This document shows positions 23,958 through 40,551 of a DNA stretch of 64,000 nt, piece after piece. Source of the stretch: Neocallimastix lanati (nom. inval.) (Eukaryota; Neocallimastigomycota; Neocallimastigomycetes; Neocallimastigales; Neocallimastigaceae); the NCBI GenBank assembly GCA_016946835.1, contig JACVTC010000047.1, positions 835,001 through 899,000 of the forward strand, read 5' to 3'. A program made the translations under genes and the position numbers. The notes below the pieces were generated by a model, which searched no databases, was not told where the DNA came from, and saw only the letters and a program-made list of their open reading frames with translations. The stretch's first letter is position 1. The number at the start of each line of letters is the position of its first letter.

Positions 23958-24338
23958 GAAATTAAATTAATCCTTATTGGTTCTAACTCACTGATGGCAG
24001 ATCTAAGCTTAACATATTTTGCCCATTTCCCTCATGGAAATGCAAAAAAAAAAAAAAAAAAAGATGCTAGTATAAAAGGGAAATGTTAAATATCGCAATT
24101 TGGTGTTTAATTACAGTATTAAGTGTAAAAAAATTTTTATTCGATAGGATCATGTAGTGTCAAATGTTACCAGTAATGTTAGACTTTTTATTAAAAAAAA
24201 TGATTATAAATAACATAACATGTGATGACATATTCTTAAATGAATGAGTCTTTCTTAATGTAAAATCAATAAAATCAATGAATAAACACATAATAAAAAT
24301 ATAAATATCATTTCTGATTTTAAGTGTTATATTTAACA
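21000..24338 (+). mobile_element. Degenerate Ty1/copia LTR retrotransposon with 3' LTR
   Basis: Plus-strand fragments in changing frames follow the copia pol order. A protease-like SWIIGSGTG (21240s) has Gly where the catalytic Asp should be. VLYDPNIQNNLIS (21440s) precedes integrase pieces: HTDICW, FINDN-like and KSETVLKFNEFHKLLKN around 21790-21990, then GHAERINQTLDN and LSPILWNEVVKC near 22100-22210. Next come a reverse-transcriptase start (LDEKIYVQ, 23090s) and the RT box FYVDDILITG (23338-23367). RNase H follows: GAYCDADF, ISSYYQIVQHHG and ALSTTVAEYSSL near 23600-23750. Stops and frameshifts are numerous. The gag region and 5' LTR are not recognisable. A purine-rich tract (AAAAGGGAAA) precedes the 3' LTR. 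It is a dead element. Confidence 0.88.
24084..24338 (+). repeat. 3' LTR of the copia element
   Basis: A 255-bp segment starts TGTTAAATAT and ends ATATTTAACA, a perfect 10-bp inverted terminal repeat with the canonical TG..CA. It sits directly after a polypurine-like AAAAGGGAAA (24074-24083) and downstream of the RNase H remnant, exactly where a 3' LTR should be. No second copy (5' LTR) was seen in the window. Confidence 0.75.
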
Positions 24339-27300
24339 ATTTTAATTAATTTAGTTGTTTTAATAATTTTTTATCTTTGTATTATTAATTGATTTAATTT
24401 TTTTTCTTTAATTTAATAATAAATTGCATATGTAGCTTTCTTGGATCTTATCATTTCATTTTATTTATTATTAACATTTTTTTTATTTTTTTTTATTTTT
24501 TTTTATTTTTTTTTTAATTTATGTTTAATCCTAATTTTATGATAATCCTCTACTTTTCATCTTTTCACCTTTATATTTGTGTGCGTAATCTATTCCTAAG
24601 GTTTCTTGCTGTACTTATTTTATTATTTCAAATCAATAATGATTTATGATTTCAATCTGTTATATATTTAATATGTCATCGAAAATTAAAAAGTCTTTAT
24701 ATTTTCATTTTCCAACTTTTTTATGAACAATTATCCTTTACCTTTAAATTTTCCAACAATACAATTACAATATTTTATTATTAGGGAAACTTTTTATAAT
24801 ACTCTTTATTACTTGAAATTCAATAAAATTTATATTAAGAGTTATTCAATCTTTAATCAATATACTGATATGTTATGTGGCTATATAATGTATATTGACT
24901 CAATTCATAATATCAAAAAAAAAAAAAATTAATTAAACAAATATGATTTTTGGTAAAAAATTTGTATTATAACAAGATATTATAATTATATATATATATT
25001 TAATAATTATTTTTTTTTTTTATTAGGATTAATACATAATTTTTTTATAAAGTAATATAAAATATCATAAGAATTTTAAAAAAAATTTTTTTGTCTTTAA
25101 TTATTATATTAATTATTTTATTTTATTTTATTTTATTTCTTTTCATTTTTCAAGCCATCATGATTTTAATCTCAAGTTGATATTCCCCATTATTTTCAAA
25201 TTATTTTTGTATTTGATATTCTTTATTACTTCATTAATTCTTTAGATAGACATTTTGATTCTTCTCCAATTGAATTAGCATTTAATGGTGTATATATATA
25301 TATATATAATTTTTTTTTTTTTTTTTTGTCTAATTATCATTCTCTTTATTATATTTTTAATTATATATTAATTACTTATTGATGGTAGATTAAATTGATT
25401 TTCAAAATAAATATAATTATAATAAACTTTATATTGTATAAAAAAAAAGCAGATTAATAAAAAGTTTAATGGATTTTTTATTAGAATTATTTCTATTTCT
25501 TACCAGTAAATAAAGTAAGAAAAATTATTATATATTATTTATTAAATACAATATATATTTATTTGTTTAAATAATTTTATGTTTATTCAGTTAATATATA
25601 TAAATGTATAAATATATTTATTTAAAAATTTATTAAATTATTATATATTCATTTATTTATTATTTTTTCCAAAAATAGTTATCCAAAAATTTATTGAATT
25701 TAAAAAAGAAAAAATAAAATAAAATAAGGTAAAATGGATTTATTTTCCGATAATAGTATAATGATTTATATTTTAATATATAGATGATAAAAAGTGAATT
25801 CCGCATTTTTTTTAAATTTTAAATTTTAAAAATAAATTTATGAAAAATTTTTTTACATGCCACGAGAAATTAAAAGTTTATTATTATTATTATTATTATT
25901 ATTATTTATTATTATTTATTATTATTTATTATTATTATTATTATTGTTATTTTTTTTTAGTAGTATTTTTATTATTTATTATAGGATAATAATTATTAAT
26001 GTAAAATTACATATTATTAAAATAAAAATTATATTTTTTTTAACGTTAGTATGAAAAGTTTATTAAATTTCAAATAATTATAAAATATTATATATATTAT
26101 ATATATTAAGATAATTTTTACTTTATAAATTTGTTTACATTAAGAATTGTTTAAGTATTAAGTTATATGTCATATAATACATTGTTAATATTTTATCAGC
26201 TTATTTAATTCATTGTATATATGTTTGAATTAGATTATAATATATTATATAATATAATAATGAATAAATTATAATATATTATAATAAATATATTCAACAC
26301 ATAAATTCAGGAATTCTAATAGTTAATAATTTTTATAAATATTTCAAAAATATAATTATTTGCTTATATTATAAATGTTTTCCATTAAATTTTTAAAATT
26401 TTAAATTTGAATCTATATATATATTTTTTCTATTAATTGAATATATTTATTATTTTAAATATTATAAACTCTTTCTAAATGAAACAATATTTTATGACTT
26501 ATTTTTCTATATAATATATATTTTATGATTATATATTTATTATTAATAATCTAATTAAAATTATATATATATATTATTGTACTATTTAAAGAAAAATAAA
26601 ATAAAATGATATGATTCAGCTATATAAATTTACCAGTATATATATGCTTTATTTTATTAATAATATCAATTTACTTTTTATTATAATATCAATTATTAAA
26701 TATAGGTTTATATTAATAATAAAAATTAACTACGTTTTTTCAATTTTTAAATATAGGTTTATATTCATAATAAAATTTAACTATGTTTATTATAAATAAG
26801 TATTCACATGGAAAAGTCAATCACTTGAACTCATTTATTTTAAAATAACCCTTTTTTTTTTATGTAAAACATAAATAATGAATAAATAATAATAATAATA
26901 AATAAATAATAAATAATAAATAAATAATTAAAAATAAATAATAAAAATAATAATTAATAATGTTAAATTTATTTCTTTAACTTAAAATAAAGTATAAAAA
27001 TAAAATTCCTATTGGAAAAATATTTAATGAATTTTTTTAATATAATTAATAAAATAATTAATAAAGTAATTATAAATTATAATATAAATGGATAAATATT
27101 TCTATATATTAATTTATGATATTCAATTATGAATTTTTTTTATTTTCCACTATATTGTATTATATATTTTTTATTATTTAATAATTGTTAATACTTTATT
27201 TCATTTCACATTTTCATATATACAACTAACAATTATGCGTTATTATAATTATTACAAGCTTAATAATTAAAATAAAAGCTCCTAAAACCCAATTTAATTG

Positions 27301-27473
27301 TATTTTAATTTTTATATATTTAAATTATATTTTATTTATTCATTTATTAAATATTATAACCTTTTTTTTTTTTATATTAAATTGGAATATTTTGAATTTG
27401 AATAATGCCATTTAAATAATATAATTTCTATTAAAATTTTACCATTTTTTATTTAATTAATGTTAAAAAAAAT

Positions 27474-27508
<35 letters not shown>

Positions 27509-29880
27509 CATTTATCATTACTTTTATGTGGTATATAATTTATTATTCTTTTATTATTGTTTAGTAAGAGTATGTAATTTATGAATAACTATTATTACAG
27601 TTATTAATAATGAATAATATCAAAAAAAAAAAAAAAAAAAATAAGATTGTGAAGTATTATGTAACTAATAAGCATAAGAATTATAATTGGATATTCTTTA
27701 TTTAATTTGAAAAATTAATAAATCTCCTTTAAAAAAATATTTTGACTTTATAAATATATATGTTTCAAATTATAAATATTTAAATATTATATATATATAT
27801 ATATTTTTTTAAATTATTTATATATAATAATTATTATTATTTTTTTTTAAATTATATAAATATTTTTGTTATTATCATATTATATATATATTTTTTTTAA
27901 AATTATATGAATATCATTATTATATATATATTTTTTTAAAATATATGAATATTATTATTATATATCTATATATATATTTAAATTATATATGTATATAAAT
28001 ATTATTTCAGTTACAAATTTTTGATATAATAGAAAGTAAATTTAATTAAATTAAATTTATAAATATTTAATTATCTACTTCCTAGTCTTAATAAGAATCT
28101 TTTATAAAAGGAGAAGAATAAAAGACTTATTTATTAATAATCATTTTATAATTTTTGATATATTAATAAAATATAATAATAATAATAACATAATAATAGT
28201 ATTATTGTAATTATCATTATTATTATTGCTATAATTATAATAATAATTTATTTGCTTTAAAAAGTATATAATATAATATATAATATAATAGTAATTTTAA
28301 TAGGAATTAATTGGGATAGAAGAAATAAAAATATGTAAAAATGTTTATTTTTGTATTAAATGTGACTTTTCTTAAATATTGATATTTACCACATAAATAT
28401 AGTTTTTTTTTATTTTTTTTTTAAAGGGATGAAAAAAAAGAAAAATAAAAAAGAATAGTTATTTAATATTTAATATTCAAAATGAATATTTGCATTAACA
28501 TTGGATAAAATAGTTTATAAATTTAATATAATTTTGATCATATTATATTCATATATATTTTTTCTATTTAATATATATATATATAAATTAAAAACCACAA
28601 TATTATAAAAAATTCTAAATGTAACATAAGAATAAGAATGGAAAATTAAAGTTTAAAGAATATTAAAAATTTAATTTAAGGTATATATTACCAATTTATA
28701 AAAAAAAAAAAAGTATACTCAAATACTTGTGAATAGTAAATAAATGATTATCGAAAAGTTCATAAATAATTTATTTATTTATTTTTTTATTTTTTTTTTT
28801 ATTTATTTAAAAATTTAATTATTACCATTGTTAACTTTTATTTTAACATTTTAAACTTTATTTATTATAAAATTTAAAGTTTTATATTTCATGTAAATTA
28901 AATCAATATATTTTAGTACAATTTAATATATTAAATTTATTACATATGGTCAGTCATTAAAAAAAATAAAATCATAAGAAATAAAATTATAATCCTAAAT
29001 CTTTGTAATAATAATACTAATGATAAAGATAATAATAATTACTATAATAATTATTGTTATTATTCAAAACTTTTTAATTTGATGATTTAATGTTTAATAT
29101 TTAATATGGGAACAAGGAAAATAAATAAGAAAAGTTAAAATTAAATTTTATTTAATATATTATTAAAATAATATTTATTATTACATCAAGTATCTTTTAG
29201 TAGTTATTTTATTAATAAATAAACTTTTCAAATATTTAAGTTTTAATTTAATTTCAAAAAAATTATTTTTATATATATTTATTATTTTTTTTTATCCTTT
29301 TTTCTTTTTAATTTATCTTTTTCTATAAAATAGATAAAAAAGTATCCTTTAATTATTTTTCTTTCATTTTATTTTTTTTTTTAAAAAAAATTAAATAAAA
29401 TAATTGAAAATAATAAAAAAAAAAAAATTAATTAATTAAAAGAAATTGAATATTTTTTTTTTATTAATAATTTTTTTTTATGAACAACGAAGGGAAAGGT
29501 CAAATAAAATAAAGAATAAACAAACAAAAATTAATTTAAGCATTTTTTAAAGAAGGTAATAATAATAAAGATATCAATACGTTCTCTAAATAAATATATA
29601 AATAATTATTAAAATAAGAAATATATTGATTCATTAAAAAAAAAAAAAATAAAATATATTAAAGAACATATTATTGACCGAATTTATTTTATATAAAATG
29701 TAATTCAATAAAATAAATTTATAAAAATAATAATAAAAAAAAAAAAATAATTAATAGAAAAAAAAAAAAAAAAACAAGAAAAATAATTTTATATCAAATA
29801 TAAAAAATTAATTTAAGAAATATTCTCATTCTTTAGAAAAAATATTAAAGAAATTAAATTAAGTGTGTAATTAAATTAAG
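24339..29880. other. Gene-free AT-rich intergenic DNA
   Basis: About 5.5 kb of A/T-rich DNA between the copia remnant and the acidic-repeat gene. It contains TTA arrays (about 25880-25945), AAATAAT arrays (about 26876-26950) and poly(T) (27476-27504). A slightly less AT-rich patch at 24540-24920 has an open frame with no recognisable similarity. Nothing else supported. Confidence 0.6.
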
Positions 29881-32658
29881 ATGAATATGAAAAATCTTAA
29901 CTTCATTTTTGCTTTCATTTACATTGCTTCTTTGGTTCTTTCATCACCTATTCCAGCTTCGGAAGAATCAGCACTTGAAGAACCATCTGTTGCTTCCAAT
30001 GAGGCTTATACTGTTTCAGCTCTTGAAGACTGTGAATCTAATGATGAAATAGAAGTTGAAGGTACTGCCTATGTTGTTGATGATGAGGATGACTGTTTAT
30101 CTGGTGATGAAATCATAAAGGAAGATGATGCTGAGGAAGATAAGAATGAAAAGAAGCCAGAAGTTCCAGCTAAGGAAGATAATGAATATGTCGTTTCTAA
30201 TGTTGAAGATTGTGAATCTGGTGATGAAGTTGTTAATGAAAAAGAACCAGAAAAGGAACAAGAAAAGGAAGAAGAAACTCCAGCTAAAGAAGATTCTCCA
30301 ATTAAAGAAGATACACCAGCTAAGGACGATAATGAATACGTTGTTTCTAATGTTGAAGATTGTGAATCTGGTGACGAAATAGTTAATGAAAAGGGACCAG
30401 AAACTTCAGCCAAGGAAGATACTCCAGCTAAGGAAGATGATGAATATGTTGTTTCTAACGTTGAAGATTGTGAATCTGGTGATGAAGTTGTTAATGAAAA
30501 AGAACCAGAAAAGGAACAAGAAACTTCAGATAAAGAAAAGGAAGGTACTCCATCTAAGGAAGATGATGAATATGTTGTTTCTAATGTTGAAGATTGTGAA
30601 TCTGGTGATGAAATAGTTAATGAAAAGGAACCAGAAAAGGAAAAAGAAACTCCAGCTGAACCAGAAAAGAAATTAATTGTTCCAGAAGCTACTGAAAATG
30701 ATGAATATGTCGTTTCTAATGTTGAAGATTGTGAATCTGGAGATGAAATTGTTAATGAAAAGAAACCAGAAACTCAAGCTGAAGATGAAAAGGAACCAGC
30801 TAAGGAAGATGATGAATATGTCGTTTCTAACGTTGAAGACTGTGAATCTGGTGATGAAGTTGTTAATGAAAAAGAACCAGAAAAGGAACAAGAAACTCCA
30901 GCTAAAGAAGATTCTCCAGCTAAGGAAGATAATGAATATGTCGTTTCTAACGTTGAAGATTGTGAATCTGGTGATGAAGTTGTTCATGAAAAAGAACCAG
31001 AAAAGGAACAAGAAACTCCAACTAAAGAAGATACACCAGCCAAGGAAGATGCTCCAACTAAGAATGATGATGATGAATATGTCGTTTCTAATGTTGAAGA
31101 TTGTGAATCTGGTGATGAAATAGTTAATGAAAAGGAACCAGAAAAGGAAAAAGAAACTCCAGCAAAAGAAGATTCTCCAGCTAAGGAAGATGATGAATAT
31201 GTCGTTTCTAACGTTGAAGACTGTGAATCTGGTGATGAAGTTGTTAATGAAAAAGAACCAGAAAAGGAACAAGAAACTCCAGCTAAAGAAGATTCTCCAG
31301 CTAAGGAAGATGATGAATATGTTGTTTCTAACGTTGAAGACTGTGAATCTGGTGATGAAGTTGTTAATGAAAAAGAACCAGAAAAGGAACAAGAAACTTC
31401 AGATAAAGAAAAGGAAGATACTCCATCTAAGGAAGATGATGAATATGTTGTTTCTAATGTTGAAGATTGTGAATCTGGTGATGAAATAGCTAATGAAAAA
31501 GAACCAGAAAAGGAAAAAGAAACTCCAGCTGAACCAGAAAAGAAATTAATTGTTCCAGAAGCTACTGAAAATGATGAATACGTTGTTTCTAATGTTGAAG
31601 ATTGTGAATCTGGTGATGAAGTTGTTCATGAAAAAGAACCAGAAAAGGAACAAGAAACTCCAACTAAAGAAGATACACCAGCCAAGGAAGATGCTCCAAC
31701 TAAGGATGATGATGATGATGAATATGTCGTTTCTAATGTTGAAGATTGTGAATCTGGTGATGAAGTTGTTAACGAAAAGGAACCAGAAGCTGAAAAGGAA
31801 CCAGACTCTCAAGCCGAAGATGAAAAAGAACCATCTAAGGACGATGATGAATATGTTGTTTCTAATGTTGAAGATTGTGAATCTGGAGATGAAATAATTA
31901 ATGAAAAGGAACCAGAAAAGGAAAAAGAAACTCCAGCTGAACCCGAAAAGAAATTAATTGTTCCAGAAGCTACTGAAAATGATGAATACGTCGTTTCTAA
32001 TGTTGAAGATTGTGAATCTGGAGATGAAATAGTAAATGAAAAGAAACCAGAAAAGGAACTAGAAACACCAGTCAAAGAGGATACTTCAGCTAAAGAAGAT
32101 ACTCCAGCGAAGGAAGATGATGAATATGTTGTTTCTAACGTTGAAGATTGTGAATCTAGTGATGAAGTTGTTAATGAAAAAGAACCAGAAAAGGAACAAG
32201 AAACTCCAACTAAAGAAGATACACCAGCCAAGGAAGATGCTCTAACTAAGGATGATGATGATGAATATGTCGTTTCTAATGTTGAAGACTGTGAATCTGG
32301 TGATGAAGTTGTTAATGAAAAGGAACCAGAAGCTGAAAAGGAACAAGACTCTCAAGCCGAAGATGAAAAGAAGCCATCTAAGGACGATGATGAATATGTT
32401 GTTTCTAATGTTGAAGACTGTGAATCTGGTGATGAAGTTATTAACGAAAAGGAACCAGAAGCTGAAAAGGAACCAGACTCTCAAGCCGAAGATGAAAAGA
32501 AACCATCTAAGGACGATGATGAATATGTTGTTTCTAATGTTGAAGACTGCGAATCTGGTGATGAAATCATCAATGAAAACCCAGCTACCGAAGATATCAC
32601 AGTTTCTTCAGAAGAAGACTGCGGATCTGATGATGAAATCATTTATTTAGATGCTTAA
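29881..32658 (+). CDS. Secreted acidic Cys-repeat protein (19 core repeats), unknown function
   Basis: A single 925-aa exon. Residues 1-21 form a typical signal peptide (hydrophobic FIFAFIYIASLVL, then SSPIPA), so secretion or cell-surface location is inferred. The rest is built of 19 units of about 36-50 residues. Each starts YVVSNVEDCESGDE (one variant CESSDE) followed by a Glu/Lys/Pro spacer such as NEKEPEKEQETPAKED. Two diverged units precede them (YTVSALEDCESNDE, YVVDDEDDCLSGDE) and one follows (ITVSSEEDCGSDDE). Each unit has exactly one Cys and a dense Asp/Glu/Ser core. Spacer types recur in blocks (LIVPEATEN after units 4, 11 and 14; TSDKEKE in units 3 and 10), which shows recent block duplication. 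There is no catalytic motif, no transmembrane anchor and no C-terminal GPI-type tail. I do not recognise the family. An extracellular metal-binding or disulfide-linked matrix protein is possible but unproven. Confidence 0.9.
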   Translation: MNMKNLNFIFAFIYIASLVLSSPIPASEESALEEPSVASNEAYTVSALEDCESNDEIEVEGTAYVVDDEDDCLSGDEIIKEDDAEEDKNEKKPEVPAKEDNEYVVSNVEDCESGDEVVNEKEPEKEQEKEEETPAKEDSPIKEDTPAKDDNEYVVSNVEDCESGDEIVNEKGPETSAKEDTPAKEDDEYVVSNVEDCESGDEVVNEKEPEKEQETSDKEKEGTPSKEDDEYVVSNVEDCESGDEIVNEKEPEKEKETPAEPEKKLIVPEATENDEYVVSNVEDCESGDEIVNEKKPETQAEDEKEPAKEDDEYVVSNVEDCESGDEVVNEKEPEKEQETPAKEDSPAKEDNEYVVSNVEDCESGDEVVHEKEPEKEQETPTKEDTPAKEDAPTKNDDDEYVVSNVEDCESGDEIVNEKEPEKEKETPAKEDSPAKEDDEYVVSNVEDCESGDEVVNEKEPEKEQETPAKEDSPAKEDDEYVVSNVEDCESGDEVVNEKEPEKEQETSDKEKEDTPSKEDDEYVVSNVEDCESGDEIANEKEPEKEKETPAEPEKKLIVPEATENDEYVVSNVEDCESGDEVVHEKEPEKEQETPTKEDTPAKEDAPTKDDDDDEYVVSNVEDCESGDEVVNEKEPEAEKEPDSQAEDEKEPSKDDDEYVVSNVEDCESGDEIINEKEPEKEKETPAEPEKKLIVPEATENDEYVVSNVEDCESGDEIVNEKKPEKELETPVKEDTSAKEDTPAKEDDEYVVSNVEDCESSDEVVNEKEPEKEQETPTKEDTPAKEDALTKDDDDEYVVSNVEDCESGDEVVNEKEPEAEKEQDSQAEDEKKPSKDDDEYVVSNVEDCESGDEVINEKEPEAEKEPDSQAEDEKKPSKDDDEYVVSNVEDCESGDEIINENPATEDITVSSEEDCGSDDEIIYLDA
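30180..32560 (+). repeat. Coding minisatellite of ~110-150 bp units (19 copies)
   Basis: The DNA under the acidic-repeat protein is a tandem array whose units are nearly identical at the nucleotide level across the YVVSNVEDCESGDE segment, with variable-length spacers in multiples of three. This keeps long frames open on both strands, which are artefacts. Confidence 0.9.
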
Positions 32659-33117
32659 GATTCTTTATAGATTATTTAATTACAATATAATTAGTATACT
32701 TTATTATATATTAAATAATAATAAATAAAAATTAAAAAAAAAAAAAATAAAAAATAAAAAATTCATAAATATTAGTAAATAATATATATAAATATATCAA
32801 ATATATAAATATATCAAATAAATAAATAAATAAATAAATAAATGTATAAATATAATTTGTTTAATTTTTTTTTATGAAAGAAAATTAATATGTATGTTTT
32901 TTTTTTTATGATTTTTTTTTTTTCTTAAAGAAAAAATTAAAGTAAGAAAATATATATGTATATGTACCTAATTCTTCAAAATAAATAAACTTATAAAATT
33001 ATAAGCAATATATAAAATTTGGATAAAATTATAAACTCAATAAAAATAAATCTATAAAATAGTAATAAAAAATAGTAATAATAAAATTAAAAATATATAT
33101 ATATATAATTATTATGA

Positions 33118-33172
<55 letters not shown>

Positions 33173-34233
33173 TTTTTATTTTATTTTTTATTAATAATAT
33201 AAAATAAAATAAAAAAAAATAGTAAATATATAGATATATATCAATGTGTTGATCAAGTGTAATATTATATATATTTAACAATAAAATATTTATAAAATTC
33301 TTTTTTAAATAAAATATTTTGAATTTCTAAACTAATTATTTTATAATTTGTTTCATTAATTTGATATATAGATACTATTATAGATATATATTTAAATATA
33401 ATTCAATTTGTTATCAATATAATAAATAAATAAAAAAAAAAAAAAAAAATAAATAAATAATTATATATAAAATTTTATAATTTTGTATATAGCTTTGTAA
33501 TTTAATTGTTTATTTTATCCATAAAAAAAGTATTATTCATCTTTACTTATAAAATATTTTATAAAATAAACTATAATGAAAAGTGATTTTTAAATATTCA
33601 AATACATTAAATATATTTAACATTTGTTTTTAAATTAAAATAAAAATTATGCCTATATTATAAAATACATGCAAATATATACATACACATGTATATATTT
33701 GCATTAAAAAAAAAAATAAAAAAAAATATATTTTTTTAGGTTTTAATAAAACATTTTTTTCTTTTTTTTTATCAAGTATATATTATAATTATAATAAATA
33801 CAAATATATTTTAATATAACATAATTTTACCTAAAAATAAATATTGAATTATAGATTTATGTAGATTAATACAATAAAAATTAAACAAGATATATATTTT
33901 TATTGATAGAAATACTTTATAGGATATATATATATATAATTTTTTAAATTCATTAATAAAATATTTTTTAATATGCATGTATATAATAGTTTTAGGTAAA
34001 TTAATTATCATATGAATATTTAATTATGATAAAATAAAATTTCTATCTATTTTTTTCATTATTACATTCATTAAAATAATAATAACTAATGAAAATATAT
34101 ATATGAAGTATATATATATAATATTTTTTTTTTTTATATAATTTTAAAAAATATAGTAAGACTTTATATTAATTGATTTCAATAATTAAATGTACATATT
34201 TATATAAATTAAAATAATTCATTCCAATTTTAT

Positions 34234-34265
<32 letters not shown>

Positions 34266-34380
34266 TTTTTGCATATATTAAATATTAAATATAAAAATTT
34301 TTTAAAAAAATTTTTAAATTATATTTTTTATATTTTATTATAATATTTATAATATTTTATATTAAAATTAAATTTTTCCA
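32659..34380. other. Intergenic AT-rich DNA with long poly-T
   Basis: A/T low-complexity DNA with AAAT repeats (about 32816-32842) and an uninterrupted 48-nt T run at 33123-33170. No gene or RNA recognised. Confidence 0.65.
33123..33170. repeat. 48-nt uninterrupted T homopolymer
   Basis: One of the longest of many homopolymers in the window. Homopolymers of this length are prone to assembly or sequencing error, so the exact length is uncertain. Confidence 0.85.
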
Positions 34381-34430
34381 TTTTTTTTTTTTTAGACTAG
34401 GAATGAACTTTATTAAATAATATATATTGA
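34381..34430 (-). mobile_element. Isolated LINE 3' terminus with short poly(A)
   Basis: A 13-nt T run (34381-34393) is followed by AGACTAGGAATGAACTTTAT and then AAATAATAT. This matches the 3' terminus of the full-length LINE at 4027 over about 30 bp, with one substitution and one missing T. Similarity ends after that, so this is an extremely 5'-truncated insertion or the tail of a different element sharing the same 3' end. Confidence 0.65.
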
Positions 34431-34667
34431 AAAATGTAATATTATTTACTCAAAGGTTACATATGCAAAAAATAATAATAATAATAATAAAACAAAATAA
34501 CCTGCATATATCTTAATTAATAATAAACAAATATTTTATACATATATAAATAAATATAAATAAGCAGTACAAAGATATCATGTATGTTTTTTCTTTTATT
34601 AATTGAGTGTACATTTATTTAATATTTAATATATATATATATATATATTTTTTATAGAAAAAAAAAT

Positions 34668-34701
<34 letters not shown>

Positions 34702-34964
34702 CAAACAAACAATAATTTAAATAATGAAAATATGTTTTTAAATAATATTTATAATGACTTAATTTTTAAAGAAAAAATAATTGCAATTATTAGAAAATAT
34801 ATATTTTATTATGGAATATTTATAAGAATTTTTCTTTAAAAGAAAAAAATATTTTAATTATTATAAAAGTATTTTTTTAAAATATATTTTGTGAATTTTT
34901 ATTAATTCATTTATAAAAATATTTTATATAAATATTTTATATTAATTAAAAAGATATCTATTTC

Positions 34965-35014
<50 letters not shown>

Positions 35015-35128
35015 GTTATAATTATTATAATAATTGTTTATAATATATATTTGTTTGTATATATTATTCGATATTTATTTAAATATATGTATTGTTTCAA
35101 ATTTAATTTAAATATTATGTCTTAATCT
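34431..35128. other. Intergenic DNA 3' of the ABC transporter
   Basis: AT-rich DNA containing TAA/TTA triplet arrays (about 34470-34487 and 34966-35014) and a poly(A) run (34669-34700). It presumably includes the ABC transporter 3' UTR. Confidence 0.6.
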
Positions 35129-39834
<4,706 letters not shown>

Positions 39835-40297
39835 ATGTATTATTTGAAATATTCACTTTTTCTTTTTTTTTTTTTTTTTTTTTTTTTTGTATTTTTTACC
39901 GTTTTTCCTTTTATTGTAAAGCTATTAAAATAATAATATTTTATTTTAAAAAAATTAAAATAATTATTTCTACTGTTATATAAATAATATTTTGGATCCT
40001 ATATTATTTGTTAATATTTTAAATCAAAAAATAATGCAATATAATTGTATTTAAATTATTTTTAATTTTCAATTCTTTTTATATCTTTTAAATATTTTTT
40101 TATAATTATTACAATTTAAAATATTATCTCAACTTTGTAATTTATTAGAAATTTTATAATTTGGTAATAGCAATGATAAAATTTTCCTGATTTTTTATTG
40201 TTTTATTAAATAAAATAATACTTTATATTTCTTTAATTTATATATCAAAAAAAAAATATATATATATATATTATTATTGAAATTTCAAATATAAAAA

Positions 40298-40333
<36 letters not shown>

Positions 40334-40508
40334 TATATATAATAATAATATTGATAATAATAATTGAATTAATTTAAATATTATATTTTAAAATCATTAA
40401 TACTTACAATTAAAAAAAAAAAAAAAAAAGAAATTCAAATCTTTATTATAAATAAAATAATAGATTTAATTATATGATTAAAAGTTAAACATACAATTTA
40501 TTGCTAAT

Positions 40509-40551
<43 letters not shown>

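Noticed and set aside
24723-24932. 69-aa plus-strand frame downstream of the copia LTR
   Set aside because: Slightly more complex composition, but no recognisable similarity and A/T codons only; not enough to call a gene.
25857-26054. 65-aa Leu/Ile-rich frame resembling membrane segments
   Set aside because: Arises from a TTA repeat; no start context or homology.
30069-32484. Several long open frames on both strands across the acidic-repeat gene
   Set aside because: They are mirror frames of the repetitive coding array. The minus-strand and shifted products are monotonous Phe/Ile- or Lys/Met-rich repeats without starts or features of their own.
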